Below are positions 34,100-46,600 of a stretch of 64,000 bases of DNA, one piece after another. A model generated the notes under the pieces. It saw only the letters and a program-made list of their open reading frames with translations. It made no database searches and was not told the origin of the DNA. Source of the DNA: Protoeuglena noctilucae (Eukaryota; Chlorophyta; Pedinophyceae; Marsupiomonadales; Marsupiomonadaceae); contig OY253688.1 in NCBI GenBank assembly GCA_958009085.1, positions 654,598-718,597 on the forward strand, written 5' to 3'. The position numbers and the translations under genes were made by a program. The stretch's first letter is position 1; each line of letters opens with the position of its first letter.

Positions 34100-35305
34100 C
34101 TGCGCGGAGGAAGGGACCCACGTTCCACTCCGCGTTGTAAATGCCGCGCGAAGCGCCACGAGCGCTCCCCGATAAGCCCACGCGGGCAGCGGACGACATA
34201 CAAGGGTGTTTAGTAAGCAGCCAAGCGCCCCGCCCCGGCAGCGAGGCGACGCGAGCTCCCCCGGTCCGGCCCTGAACGACACACGAGCAGTCCCAACACA
34301 GACGCCGAGAGGAGGGATGCGGGCGCGCATCGCACCGTCCCGTGACCGATGAGCGGCTCCGTCAGCGCGTCCCCGTCGCGGCCGGCCAGCCCCGGCGAGG
34401 GGCCCTCCCGGCCCGGCCCGAGCATCTCTCGCCAGCCAATCGCCCCTCAGCAAAGGGCCCTGGCTCTGAATCAGTCGCGGGCGCAAACGTCAGCACGCGA
34501 TGACACTGTTCCGACCGTCTCCCCATCCACGCGCGCGGCGCAGCGACAAGGGGATGCTGGAGCCATCATGTCTCGAGGATCAACGCAGGGGTCGCCGCGG
34601 CCAATAGCATATGCGGGAGATCGTTGAAATGCAGTAGGCGAGCGCGCAAAACCCCGCCTCGATCCTGCGTCAGCGCGATGGTCAGCGAGCGCCGTGCCGC
34701 CAGTGTGTCGCCCAGCCCTTCCCTCCTCGGCGCCCGCCTCCCCGCCCCAGTTTCCCCCCTGCCGCACCACCGCAGTCTCGCTGTCGCGCTCGCCCATTCA
34801 GCCCTTCCCTGCCTGGGGAATCCGCGGGGTCCGTCGCCATGACGGGCCAGAGGTGAGACGGCATCCTTCCTGCCCCGCCGCGCGCCAGGTTTGCTTCGTG
34901 GAGTCCCGCGAACGCGCGGCGGGCGCCCAACCGCGACCCGCCCGCGTGCGGTGCGCCGGGAGGCACGAACTGGTATGGCGACCTTTTTCGCGTCCCTGCG
35001 TGCGGTAGCAATCGATCCTGGGCCCGAGCGAGCGATGTCTGGCATTTCGACTTCGCGGAGCCACCGGTCGTCGCGCGCCCGGGCCCACGTCGTTCGCACG
35101 GCCGGGCGCTGGAGGGCCAGTGCCGAAAGCGTTCTGCAGGCCCGAGGCTGGGCCCTCCGTCGACCGCCGCCCGTGCTGGCATTGCTTCGCACACGACAAT
35201 CGCGATTGCGCGATCCTCGGTTCCCGCGCCCCCTCCCGCGACCGCTCCCGGCGCACCTTGCCCCCTCCGCAATCGCGCCTCCCCCCGCGCGTCCCCCAAC
35301 CCCAG
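34100..35305. other. divergent region between NRAMP and histone deacetylase genes
   Basis: It probably contains the missing first exons of both genes and their promoters. Continuous frames on both strands here are Arg/Pro/Gly-rich and not recognisable. I could not place the HDAC start codon. Confidence 0.35.
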
Positions 35306-37759
35306 GAGAGCGGCGTATTTTTACGATGAGCACATCGGGAACTTCACGTACGGGGGCGGCAACCCTATGCGCCCCCACCGAGTCCGGTGAGCGCCCGCAG
35401 TGCGCCGCTGCGTCCTGGGCCGCGCCACGGCCCCCCGCGCGCCCCCTCGGGTCCCTCGCCGCCCGCGCCGGGTTCCTCGTTCCGATCTGCGGCGCGCGCG
35501 CGCGTTTCATGTCCCGGCGAGCCCCCCTCGGTCCGCAGGCTGACGCACTCGCTCGTGACGCACTACGACCTGCTCCCGCGCATGGTAGTGCACCGGCCGC
35601 GCAAGCGGACGTTCGAGGAGCTCACTCACTTCCACGCGGACGAGTACGTCGATTTCCTGCGCATGGTCACGCCGGAGAACCAAGACGAGTACATCCAGCA
35701 GCTGCGCCGCTACAACCTGGGGCTGCCGGGCGAGGCCGACTGGTGCGCGGGCCCGCGATGCTTTGGATATGATTGGTTATTTATAGTGTATGACTTGGCG
35801 CGATCGCGGGGCGATGCGGGGCCCGGGCGCGGCCGGGCGGGGCCTGCTTTGGGTTTTTGAGTGCGTGCGCGCGCGCCGCGCGATCCGCGCCCTCCCGTCC
35901 CGCAGTCCGGTGTTTGACGGGATGTACGAGTACTGCCAGACGTACTGCGGCGGTTCCGTGGACGCGGCCGCGCTGATCAACACGGGCGAGGTCGACTTGG
36001 CTTTTAACTGGAGCGGCGGCATGCACCACGCCAAGGTGCGTGAGGGATGCCGGTCGCTGCGTGAGAAACCGACTGTGATGGTTGCAATTGCAGCTATCGA
36101 TATTAGGTGTTGTGCTCGGCGTACGCACCGACCGCTTCACCACGCCCCTGCCCTCACGCGCCCACCCTGGCTGCATCGCTGTCCCATGAATCTTCGCTTG
36201 TTACGCAAAAACGCAGAAAGCGGAGGCCTCTGGTTTCTGCTACATGAACGACATCGTGCTGGCCATCCTGGAGCTACTCAAGACGCACGCCCGGGTGTTG
36301 TATGTCGACATCGACATCCACCACGGCGATGGGGTGGAGGAGGCGTTCTATCTCACCGATCGCGTCATGACGGTCAGCTTCCACAAATACGGGGACTTCT
36401 TCCCGGGGACGGGGGCCCTGGGGGACTACGGTGAGGGGGGGGGGGGGGGGGAGTGGGGGGGATGGGGCTGTGCCAATCGCGCAATGCAAGCACACGCACT
36501 TAAGCATTTGGTTCGTCACACTCCACACACATGCACATTGTCGTACATCCCATCACCACCCATCCACACAACTCGCACCACCCACACCCACCCATCCCCC
36601 ATATTTCCCAACCAGGCCACGCCCGGGGCAAGTACTACGCGGTGAACGGCCCCCTGCTCGAGGGCATCGACGACGCCAGCTACGAGTACATGTTTCGCCC
36701 CATCATGCAAAGGGTCATGGAGCTATTCCAGCCGGGCGCGATCGTGGTGTGCGGGGGCGCCGACTCGCTGTCGGGGGACAGGCTGGGGTGCTTCAACCTC
36801 AGCCTGGAGGGGCACGCGTCCAACCTCGACTTCCTGCAGTCGTTCGGGTGAGAGCGTGGTATGGGGTTGTAACAGAGAGATGGTGTCGGGGTGGGGGACT
36901 ATGGTGGGCAGTGACTGTCCCTCCACTCCACTCTCACATACTCGCATACTCACCATAACCTGTCCAACCCCACCTCCCCAGCGTCCCCATGCTGCTTCTG
37001 GGCGGCGGCGGCTACACGATGCGCAACGTGGCGCGGTGCTGGGCGTTCGAGACAGGGCGCATGCTGGGGGTGGAGATGGCGGACGAGCTCCCATCCAAGG
37101 CCCTATCCGAGTTCAATTATTACATGGACAGCGGCCGCCTGCGCATCCAGACGTCCAACATGAAGAACGCCAACACGAGGGAATACCTGGATAAGGTGGT
37201 CACCACGTGCCTGCAGGTGAGGGGGTGGGGATAGAAGGGGGGGGTGTGCAGTGTTGGGTCAGTGGGAGATGTGGGGGGATGTGCAAAGGTTGTTAAACAG
37301 GCATGGGATGTATGTTATATCAGAGGATCTCTTTTGAGCTGCTGATACGCGCACTGACACGCATGCACTCACATGCACTTGCCCCCACTCACACCCCCTC
37401 ACACGCACTCACCCCCCCACCACCATCCCCAGAACCTCTCCAAGCTCCCCGCCGCCCCCTCCGCGGACTTCAAGGCCCCCCCCGATGCCATGGGCGTGAC
37501 CGAAGCTGAGGCAATGGACGAGGACGTCGATGCGAGGGGCGGGGGGCAGGCGGTGCGTGAACGTCGCATTGAGAGGGATGATGAGAGGGATGGGGGGTTG
37601 CCGGGTGGGAGGTACGAGTACAATCCCCGGGATGACCCTGATTGGGATGGGCCGGAGAAGCCTGCTGCGTTGGCGGAGGGGGGTGCGGGTGCGGGTGCGG
37701 GGGAGGTGAAGGGGGAGGAGGGGGCAAGGGGGGAGGGGGGGGAGGGGGGGGGAAGATGA
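35306..37759 (+). CDS. class I (RPD3-type) histone deacetylase; first exon not found
   Basis: Exons 35306-35386, 35539-35742, 35906-36035, 36217-36430, 36616-36847, 36982-37216 and 37433-37759. The first one needs two bases from an upstream exon. Motifs run in order: [22 protein letters not shown], the active-site His pair in [23 protein letters not shown] with zinc-binding Asp/His, [12 protein letters not shown] with the third z-ligand Asp, and GGGGYT with the catalytic Tyr. The acidic/Gly-rich C-terminus ([15 protein letters not shown]) follows [12 protein letters not shown]. It removes acetyl groups from histone lysines in nuclear co-repressor complexes. All catalytic residues are intact. 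Only a few N-terminal residues should be missing. Confidence 0.93.
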
Positions 37760-38343
37760 GGAAATGGGGGAGTGAGAGTGAGAGGGGATGGGGTGAGAGA
37801 GTGGGGTTGCTTAGTTGGGTGGAATGTGAGGGGTGGGTGGGTGTGGGAATTGTGTTGGTGTGTGCGGTGGGTGCGACTGGCTTATGAAATGTATGGAAAC
37901 GTCGCGTGTGCGGGGTTGGCGTTGCCAGTGGCTATTCTAATGAGTCTATCCAAGTCGGTGCTGCTTGAACACGACGCATTCGTCAGTCTTTCCAATATCG
38001 TCAGATTATTGTCAAATTCGAATTCAATCACTGCGCGGCGCCGCAGTTGGCGCTCGCATAGTCCATGCCAGCATGCGGTGTCAGTGCCCGTGCGTGGCGC
38101 GAGGAAGAGCGATCGCAAGCAAGGCTTTACATATTACGACAAACGGTGTTGTTGTTGTGACTAGATTGTATGTATAGGAAAGGGTCGTCATGCTCCGTAA
38201 ACCATACGCTCCACCCTCGCACCCTCACACACCCCCACCCCACCCCCTCCCATCCCCTCACAGCTGCCCCGCCACCCCTTCACACACCCATCCACTTACA
38301 CACCCTCACCCCCCCCCACCCCCCACACACCCCGACATCCCCC
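37760..38343. other. convergent intergenic region, partly AT-rich
   Basis: About 580 nt between the HDAC stop and the stop of the next minus-strand gene. Roughly 37880-38180 is notably less GC-rich than its surroundings. No gene is supported. Confidence 0.35.
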
Positions 38344-41300
38344 TCACAGCTGCCCCGCCGCATCGTCATCCTCATCGTTGTCCCCCTCATCCTCCCAGAA
38401 GCTCACCGGCCCCGCAAACACGATCCCCTGCGCCACCACGCAAGCGCCCACCAGCCCGCCACCCATGGACACGCTCGCACCCGCGCTCGCCTTGCGGCCC
38501 TCGGGGTCGCGAGACGCACGCACGTCCATGCGAGACCCGTCCGCCGTGATCAACACCCCGCGCAACTCCATTCCCTCATCCGACTTGTTCCCATTCCCAT
38601 TGCCACCCTCGCTGCCACCCCCGCACCCCTCCCCCCCGCACCCGCCGCCCTCGCCCCACCCGTCGCAAGAGGGGGGGTCGGCATCGGCACGCGCACTCGC
38701 ATTTGCGTCAGGCGCCCACCCGCACGCGCCACTGTTCTGTGCGGCCCAGAGAGCGCGCGCGCGGCCGTGGGTGGGGGGCCAGCGGGGCTTGGGGAGGAGG
38801 GCGGGGGTGGCGGTGGGGGGTGGGGCGGAGGTGGTGGAGGTGGTTGGTGAGGGTGACGAGGTGGGTGCGCCTCTCATGCGCGCTCGCTCCTCAATGCGGT
38901 GCCTGGGGGGGGGGTGGGGGGAGAAGAGGGGAGTGGGTAATGGAATGGCACTGCATGCGACCAACAACACTCCACCTCGCTCTCGCCGTCACTGCCCACC
39001 TACCCCATGCACTCCCTCTCTACCCACATCCACACTTCACTCCCCCATGCACTCCCTCCCACTCACCTCAATGCCTCTCCCCCATGCACTCCCTCCCACT
39101 CACCTCAATGCCTCGTTCTCGCTCCCCCTCCTCAGCAGCTCCTGCAGGCTGACGCCACCACCCCCCCGCCTGCGTGATGCGCCCAGGGGCAGCAGAGAGG
39201 CGGTGGATGTGGATGCGGAGAAGGGGGGGACTGGGGGGGAGAGGAGAGAGGGAGTGAGTGGGAGTGGGAGTGGGATTGGCAGTGAGTGTGACTGCGATGG
39301 ATGGCATGCCAAGCCAGCTCAAGTGCAAGCCACTTGCGAATGTGCGCGACTGCCGCATATGCATGCACCACACACACACGCTCCCCCCCCCCCTCACCTT
39401 CCTCTTCCCGACCCCTCGCGTCCCCCCCCCTCCCTCCCCCCCCACTCCCCCTCCCCCCACGTCGGCACCCCCCTCGGCTCCCCCCTCACGCGGATCATGC
39501 CGCCCTCGTAGTGAAGCACGTAGATGTCGCGGTCGCCCAGCAACACCTGAGAGTTGTGGGAAGTAAGACGTTAATTAGTATCATTGGGGTTACTAGTCAC
39601 CCAGCAACACCTGGGGGGGCGAATAACGAAAGGTTCAAGCATCCGTCATTGTCACCCAACAACACCTGGGGAGAGTGGAATGGCAGGAGTAATTCAGTTC
39701 ATTGAACATCAGATAATGGCATGGTTTGCGCGGGCGATATATCACAGATGTACCACCCACCCTCCCCACCCCTCACCTCATCCCCCTCCCCCTCCCCCTC
39801 CTCGCTCCCCCCCTCCTCGTCACTCCCCCCCTCCCCCTCATCCTCAGCCACTGCCTCTGTCGCTGCCTCCCCCTCATCGTCTGAGTCAGGCGCCTCCACC
39901 CCCGCAATGCCCAGCAGCTCCAAATTCAAACCCATGGCTGCGGAGGTGGGGGTGGGGGGTTAGAAATGTGTTGTTGGCATCTATGTTGCACACAGATGGG
40001 ATAGGATAGGCAACACATGCACCTGGGCAAGCATGCACACGCACACTGACTGACGCACGCACACACACACCCACACCCACACACACACACACTCACCCAC
40101 ACACACACACACCCAACTTATACACAAATACAAACACTAGCACCCATACACCCACAGACTCACCCGACAGCGTCGACTGCGCCGTGTAGTCCGACAAATC
40201 AAACACCTCCACCCCTCCCCCGGGCGCCGCCGCCGTGAGACCCCTGGGAGCCTCGGCCCCACTCCACGCCCCATTATCATACCCGTGACTGTTGCTGTGA
40301 AGATTCGAATGCTGACCACCCCAATGCCCCCTCTCCCCCCTCTCTCCCTCCAGCACGGTGTACCGATCTTTCGCCAGCTCCACCGCTCGTTCCAGATCAG
40401 TGGCGAGCACGGTGGCGAGCGGGGGCACGAGCACCGATCCGGGCCTCTCCACGTGCAAGTGGGCGTTGAGGTCGGATGCGGCGAGCACGGCCGAGGATGC
40501 GTCGACGCGCATGACGGATGCCGACAGGGGGAGGTACGGCTGCACGTTGTCGAGGAAGCGGTCAGCATCCGATTGGTCCTGGGTGATGAGAGAAGGGGGT
40601 GAGTGGGTGAGTGGGTGATTGAGTGGGTGAATGTGTGAGTGAGGGTGAAAGGTGCAGTGGGGGAGGTGTGGTGGGGTTGAGAGGGGAGTGTGTGTGTGGA
40701 GTGGTCAGGTGAAGAGGCGTCATCGATCGTGCATCTATCCATCACAGTCACCATCACCCCCTATAACTCGCCTGGAACACGGGCACGATGTCCCTGACCA
40801 AGTCGCACCCCTCCTCGACCGCCTTGAAGCAGTACAGGCCCATCATGCCCTCATGCTCGAATGCGAGAGCGAACACGCTGGGGGAAGGGGGAGAGGGGAG
40901 CGGGGAGTGAGCCTCTTACTCACTCCACGCCTCTTAACAACGTTACAGTCACACTCACACCCATACAGTCACCACCACAGTCACCCACCCCACCCCCATC
41001 CCACCCCCACGTCACACCCCGTCCCACTCGCACTCACCTCCTCGGCATCCACCCCTTCACGGCCCCCCACAGCGTCCACCCATCCACGTCCCCCTCCGCC
41101 GTCGCCTGCAGGTACCGCAGCGACAGCAGCGACTCCTCCATGCCGCCCGCGCCGAGCAAGTCCGCGGGGTGGGGGAGGGCGTCGAAACACGAGGGGGGAG
41201 GGGGGCCGTCCATGCCGGGGACACCGCCCGCCCCGTCCAGGCCCTGGGGGAAAGGATAAGGATAAGGGGAGGCGTTTGAATGAGTATAAATGTGCGTATA

Positions 41301-42393
41301 TGATGGATGACGTCGCGTGATGGGGCGCTGCGCTGTCCCAGTACCAGTACCGGTGCAGCGGTGGGTGGGTTTTGTAGCACCCCCTAACCCATGCAAACCC
41401 ATGCATGTGCGTAGTCGCTGTGCTTGCCTGGTTGGCGAGGGCGACGAGGGGGTCGATTGAGGCGCCCGGGGGGTACCGAATGCCCTTGTCGCGGAGGATG
41501 TCGATGATGGGGAGCTGCGGGGAGTGGCGGGGGGGGCTGACGTGGCACGACCGGGCACGAGGGCTTGCAACGCGCGGCCGGGACGCCGGCGACCATGCGG
41601 AGTGTGCGGAGAGGGCGCGAGTGCATCGTACGAACGCAGCAGAGGCGTCGGCGGGGCTTCCTGGGCCCGCGCCGGCGCTCGCGGCGGGTGGCAACCCTTG
41701 CGACCCACGTGCGCACTCTTTCACCGCGCCGCGGCTCACCCGGTGGTCGTAGAGGTCGTCGCAGAACATGGCGAACTCGATATCGCTCGAACACAGCGAC
41801 AACCAGCCCCGCTCGACCCACCGCCCCTCCCCGCGCGCCCCCAACACCACCGCCGGCCTCGCTAGGTCCTCCTCCTCCTCCTCGTCCGTGCCGTCGTTGG
41901 GGTCGTCCCAGAGCGGCTCCAGCGCAAACTCCAGCTCCCGATACGCCGCGGGAGGCTGGAAACCGAGCGCCGGGTCGATGTCGCGGCCGTCCACGCGGAA
42001 CTCAGCATGGCGGTAGTCCAAATAGAGGTCCAGGACCTCGTCGTCGCCCTCGTTAGATGCAGCTGCGGGGAGGGGAGGAATAACAGCGCGTGCCGGCGCG
42101 GGACGGAGGGGCGCCGCGGCCGGGGAGGGGCGGGGCGGAAGGATGGGGAGGGCACGTGTGAGGGCAGGAATCACGCGGCAAGCGGCGTCCGGGCGCCCCC
42201 GACGATGCGCAGACGCGCGCGGGACGAACGGACACGGCGTTCGAACGCCGCGACAGCCGCACCGCTGCGCCGGGGGATCGCGGCGGGGCTGCGCGTCCGC
42301 CCTGCGAGGGATCCCGCCCCGCCGCGCCCCGCCGGCGCCAAGCCCGCGCGAGACCGTCGCGAACGCGCGCGTTGCTCTCACCCGTACCGACAT
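38344..42393 (-). CDS. possible DUF3110-like organellar protein (tentative)
   Basis: Exons (5' to 3'): 41740-42393, 41428-41514, 41038-41243, 40772-40877, 40164-40578, 39777-39937, 39490-39546, 39104-39230 and 38344-38902. Phases agree through 39490, but the joint between 39490 and 39230 does not stay in frame, so the 3' part is uncertain. The N-terminus (MSVRVRATRAFATVSRG...) is Arg/Ala/Pro/Ser-rich, like a transit peptide, though an intron ending at 42063 would remove it. A central segment, VFALAFEHEGMMGLYCF then VFQDQSDADRFLDNV then GSVLVPP, loosely resembles DUF3110 proteins of cyanobacteria and plastids. The end is acidic and Gly-rich. Donors at 41427 and 40771 are GC. Function unknown. 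Confidence 0.55.
39595..39668 (-). repeat. two intronic echoes of the 39490-39546 exon start
   Basis: The string cagcaacacctg at the exon boundary (39536-39550) recurs at about 39598-39612 (tcacccagcaacacctgggg) and 39652-39668 (tcacccaacaacacctgggg). This gives three tandem copies of an acceptor-containing segment at ~55-60 nt spacing. Confidence 0.7.
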
Positions 42394-43623
42394 CCGCGCC
42401 CCCCGGGCCGCTGGCCCTCCGCGCGGTCAGGGGTCGCGCGAAGGGTCCACGCCCCGCGGCGCGCCGCCCCGTCCATCGCGCGAGGCCCGTGACAAGCGGG
42501 CGCGAGTTCCCACACGCATCCATTGGCCCAAGCTAGAGATGTGCGTGCCGAGACGGGCCCCGATCACAGTCGTGCGGGGCGCTAGGGCGCAGCAAGGGCA
42601 CCCGCAGGAGAAGCGCGGCCCCCGGCCGATCCCCGGGGCCGATCGAGGACTGCGCGGAAAGAACGTTACCCACAGACGCTGTGGGTTCGAAATATCGCCG
42701 CCTGCGGGCCTCTGCGGCGCGGCAGGGTCGCAACGAATCTCTTCGTTCGTTAATGCGCAGGCGGGAGCTAAGCGATTGATTCGTGGGCTCGCCGGTCACT
42801 CAGGCAAACATTGACGCGTCGGGCAGTGCGCTCGGCCGGAAGGCTACGCCACGAGGGCACGCGACCGAGACCGACTGACCAAAAGGGCTATTACCCAGTT
42901 GGTGGGGGGACAGCAGAAGCCACGGGCGCGATGCTCGCGCAGTGCGGGCGCGGAATAAGATGTGGGCGGGGCTCTATCCTGCAGCGACGACTCGAGGCTA
43001 GGGGCCGACCCCGGCATGCGACGAGTTGGCGGCCGGAGTGTAGCTCCGCGGCGAGAGCCTTGAGGGTCGGACTCCTTGCAGCGAAATTTCAGCAGAGCAA
43101 TCGTGTCGTTGGCGAAGGCGGGGCATCCCCAGGCGTTGTCCTCAGCGCGGGGACTCGTCTCCTCGCAGTGGCGCGCCTACGGTCCCTGCCTCAAGGGCGC
43201 CTGCCGACCGCGACGGGTGACAGGCGCGCGGCGGATAGTGTATACATTGCAATGCACCGCGTGTTAGCTGCGTCTCCGCTCGCTGCGCCTTGGGAGGTCC
43301 CGCACGTCCTACATGCTCGCTGTGGCGGGCCTCGCGCGCGCGTGTTCGAGGTCCCTTGCTTGACTGGCGTCACTGCGCGCATCATGTGTGTCATAGCTAT
43401 GCGTCTCTGTGCTTGTCACGCATCCCGACTCCCCACGCTCGCCTCCGTCGCTGTTGCAGACACAACGTCCAGCTTGAGTGGCCCGGGAGGGACCTTATTT
43501 CCTCTTTTGGCGTTGCCATTCCACGCATGTTATCATCCACATCCCTTGCTTGCGCTAACGTGTCCTCCGCCCCTCTCCGCAGGCTGAGCGGGTGGCCGGC
43601 CCTGTCGTTGGGCTCGGCGCGCC
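42394..43623. other. 1.2-kb divergent intergenic region, no gene seen
   Basis: It lies between the starts of the minus-strand DUF3110-like gene and the plus-strand coiled-coil gene. No RNA gene or protein motif was recognised. An in-frame stop at 43585-43587 supports the coiled-coil ATG at 43624. Confidence 0.35.
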
Positions 43624-46600
43624 ATGACGCAGGCCGCGCCGGCCCCGAAGCTGCCGCCGCTGGCAGCGGGGATCCTCGAGTCCCTCGCGGCGCGTCAGCC
43701 AGCGGCGGTGGTGGTATCGACGGCGAGCTTCGACGTCCCCACGGGCCAGGTGGCTGGCCGCGACGCGAATTCACGTTGAAATTGCCTAATTTTGGTACGC
43801 GCAGTTTATTCATATCATAAACTCCGCGTTTCTGTCCCCGCAGCGCCTCGACTCCCACGCCCTGGCCTCCACGTCGGGGCCCCCAGATGCGACCCCGCGC
43901 CCCAACTCCCGCGGCAAGGCCCTGCCCCCTCTGCTGGCATCGGCAGCCACCCCGGTGAGTCGAACCAATCCGGTGGCACACGGGTCGTGCCTGTCACACA
44001 GCGGGGCGATGCCTAACCCTGTGTGGGCGTGTGCGCATCCATACACAGCCATCAGCGCCCATCCCTACACATATGAAACCCCTCATTTCGCCCATCGCAG
44101 ATGACGGGGACTGGTGCACCGGCACGGGGTCCCTCAGACACGGGCAATGCACCCAGGAGCGCCCACGACAGGCTGGGAACGCGTGAGTGGGCGACTGAAC
44201 ACGTTGTGATGCAGCTGGCGGAGGGGTTTGCGATTGATCCCCCTGCCCATGAACATGCAGTCTACCCATCTCTTTCTTACCTTCCCTCACTTGTTTAACC
44301 CTCTCTCCCCCCACCCCCTCGCTTCCTCACCCCACCTCTGTTGCCCACCCACCCCCATCCACAGTATCGGTGCGCACGGCTGGCAAGGCGGGCGTGTTAT
44401 TAGAGGCAGTCACTGCCGATGCCTTCGCCACGGCTGCGGGGGCGGGGGAGTGGGACGACCACGGCCCGGACGGCATGCATGGGGTGCGGGGGGCACACGT
44501 GTCGGCAGCGGCACTGGAGGTGAGGGGGGCATTGGGGGGTGGAATGGGGAGTAAAGGGTAACACGTAGTCTCTGTACGCACATTCTCATCCCTCTTTTCT
44601 TACAGCGCACATTGTCTCACGTCGTCTGTGCACCCTCGAATCACACTGACACAATGCCAGTACATCATCACTACTCCCCCTCCCACCTGCAGCGTGCGCT
44701 GTCCCAGGTCGTCTCTGAACCACGCATGCTAATACATCACTACCCACGCATGCCAACGCATCACTACTCCTCTCCCCTTTAATGCAGCGCGCCTTATCCC
44801 AGGTCGTCTCTGCCCTGGATCCCTTAGGCGATCCTGGCCCCTCCCCCCCCCTCGCCCCCCTGCACCGACTGGGGCTGTCCAGGGAAGCACTGGGGCAGGC
44901 GGGGGTGCCCGCGGACATTGCAGAACGGTGAGAGGGAGGGACAATGTTTGAATAAGTACTGTTTGGTTGTTTATAGTCTCTACGTGCCTTCACTGTTGAC
45001 ACCCCGCATGCGTTAATGCTTCACTCCGTAGCTACACTTCAACCTCATCCCACCCCTCTACTCCAGCTTTCACAATCACCATCCCTCTCTCACATTCACA
45101 AAACTACTCCCCCCACTCCCCTCTCCTCAGCATCCACCGCCTCCTCTACGTCAGCACCGTCGGATTTGGCGCGTCGCTCTCCGCCGCCCTCCGCCCCTGC
45201 CGCCACCGCTCCAGCGACGTCATGCGGAGAATCGTCACGGGATACCTGGCCCTCGCGTGCGCGTCCCTGCGCCACACCTTTCACTCGGAAGTGCTGGCGC
45301 TGGCCGAGCTGACGTCCGCGCAGGCGGCCGAGCTGCACGACAGGCTGGAGAGACTGGCGCAGGTGGGAGTGACGGTGGGACCGATGGATGTGCCTCTCCC
45401 TCATGTCTCTCACATCTCTCCCTCATCTCTATCACTCTTTTCACCTCTCCCCCATCCCCATCTCACTTCAGGCCTACACCGACCAGTCCACGCTCGAGCG
45501 CGCCCTGGCCAGCGTCGTCTCCGCCCACGCCGAGGAGGTGTCGCGGAACAGGGCACTGACGGGGCAACTAGAGAACGTGCAAGCAACTGTGGAAGATTTG
45601 GATAAGAGATACGCCATGACCAGGCACCAATACATCGCGGAGGCGCAACACCGGGCGGACCTGCAAGCAGAGGTGGGGGCATGACGTGCGCGTGTGTGTC
45701 TGTGTCTGTGTCTGTGTCTGTGGAGATGTGAAATGCAGGGACTGCGAAGGAGGTGGATTGCCGGATCGGAGTGACTCTGTTACTCTGCGCTGCATGCCCG
45801 CTCACGCACCCACACGCCCACCCCACCCTCTCACGCCCCCCCTCTCCCCTCTCCCCCACTGTTACCCCTCCCATTCCTCACACCCCCGTTATTCAAATCC
45901 CCCCCAGGTCGCCTCCCTCCGGCAGCGCGTGGCATCGGCCGAGGCGACCGCGCAAGAGTGCCGGGAGGGGGAGAGGCGCGCGGAGGAGTCGCTGTTGAAA
46001 TTCAAATCGGAGACGGAAGCCGAGCTGGCCAGGGTGCCGGGGCTGGAGGAGGAACTGGCCAGGGAAAGGGGTGAGGGGGTTGGATGGGGTGCAGTGAGGG
46101 ATGGGATGGGGGCTTTTGGGTTGTGAAGACGGGTGAGTGGGGGTGAGGGTGAGGGAGAGATGGGGTTGTGGTAGGAACAGAAATGGTTATGGAGAGGGGT
46201 GAGGGGTAAAATGGCATGGGGGGTCGCGTCCCTATCTATCCCGCTCATCCCCTAACCCTCACCCCCCCATCCCCCCTCCCATACATGTCCCCTGTTCCCC
46301 CATCTCCCTTCCCCATCTCATCTACCCCCCCACCCTCCCCAATCCCCCATCTCCCAGGCCTGCGCGAGGCTGCCGAGGACCGCCTCTCCTCCCTCTCTTC
46401 TACAAACGAGCGATCGGAGTGGCGGCAGAGAGTCACGCACGCGCGCTTCCAAGAAGAGATGGGGGCCAAGGGGGCCATGCAGGAAAGAGTACTTAAAGCA
46501 GAAAGGGGTTTAACTGAAGCTACCGGGGAGCTCGCGCGGCTGAGGGAGGAACACCGCAAGCTGGGGAGGGTGTATGAGGAGTTGTTGACGGAGGGGGCGG

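Noticed and set aside
33569-34486. Long N-terminal extension of NRAMP to ATG at 34486
   Set aside because: It would give an atypically long Arg-rich N-terminus and crosses the GC-donor intron 33787-33933; the true start is probably in another exon.
36431-36615. Direct read-through after HDAC exon ending at 36430
   Set aside because: Homology resumes only at 36616 after a normal cag acceptor, so this is an intron.
43010-43090. tRNA-like tgtagctccgcgg segment
   Set aside because: No complete cloverleaf: acceptor and T stems do not pair.
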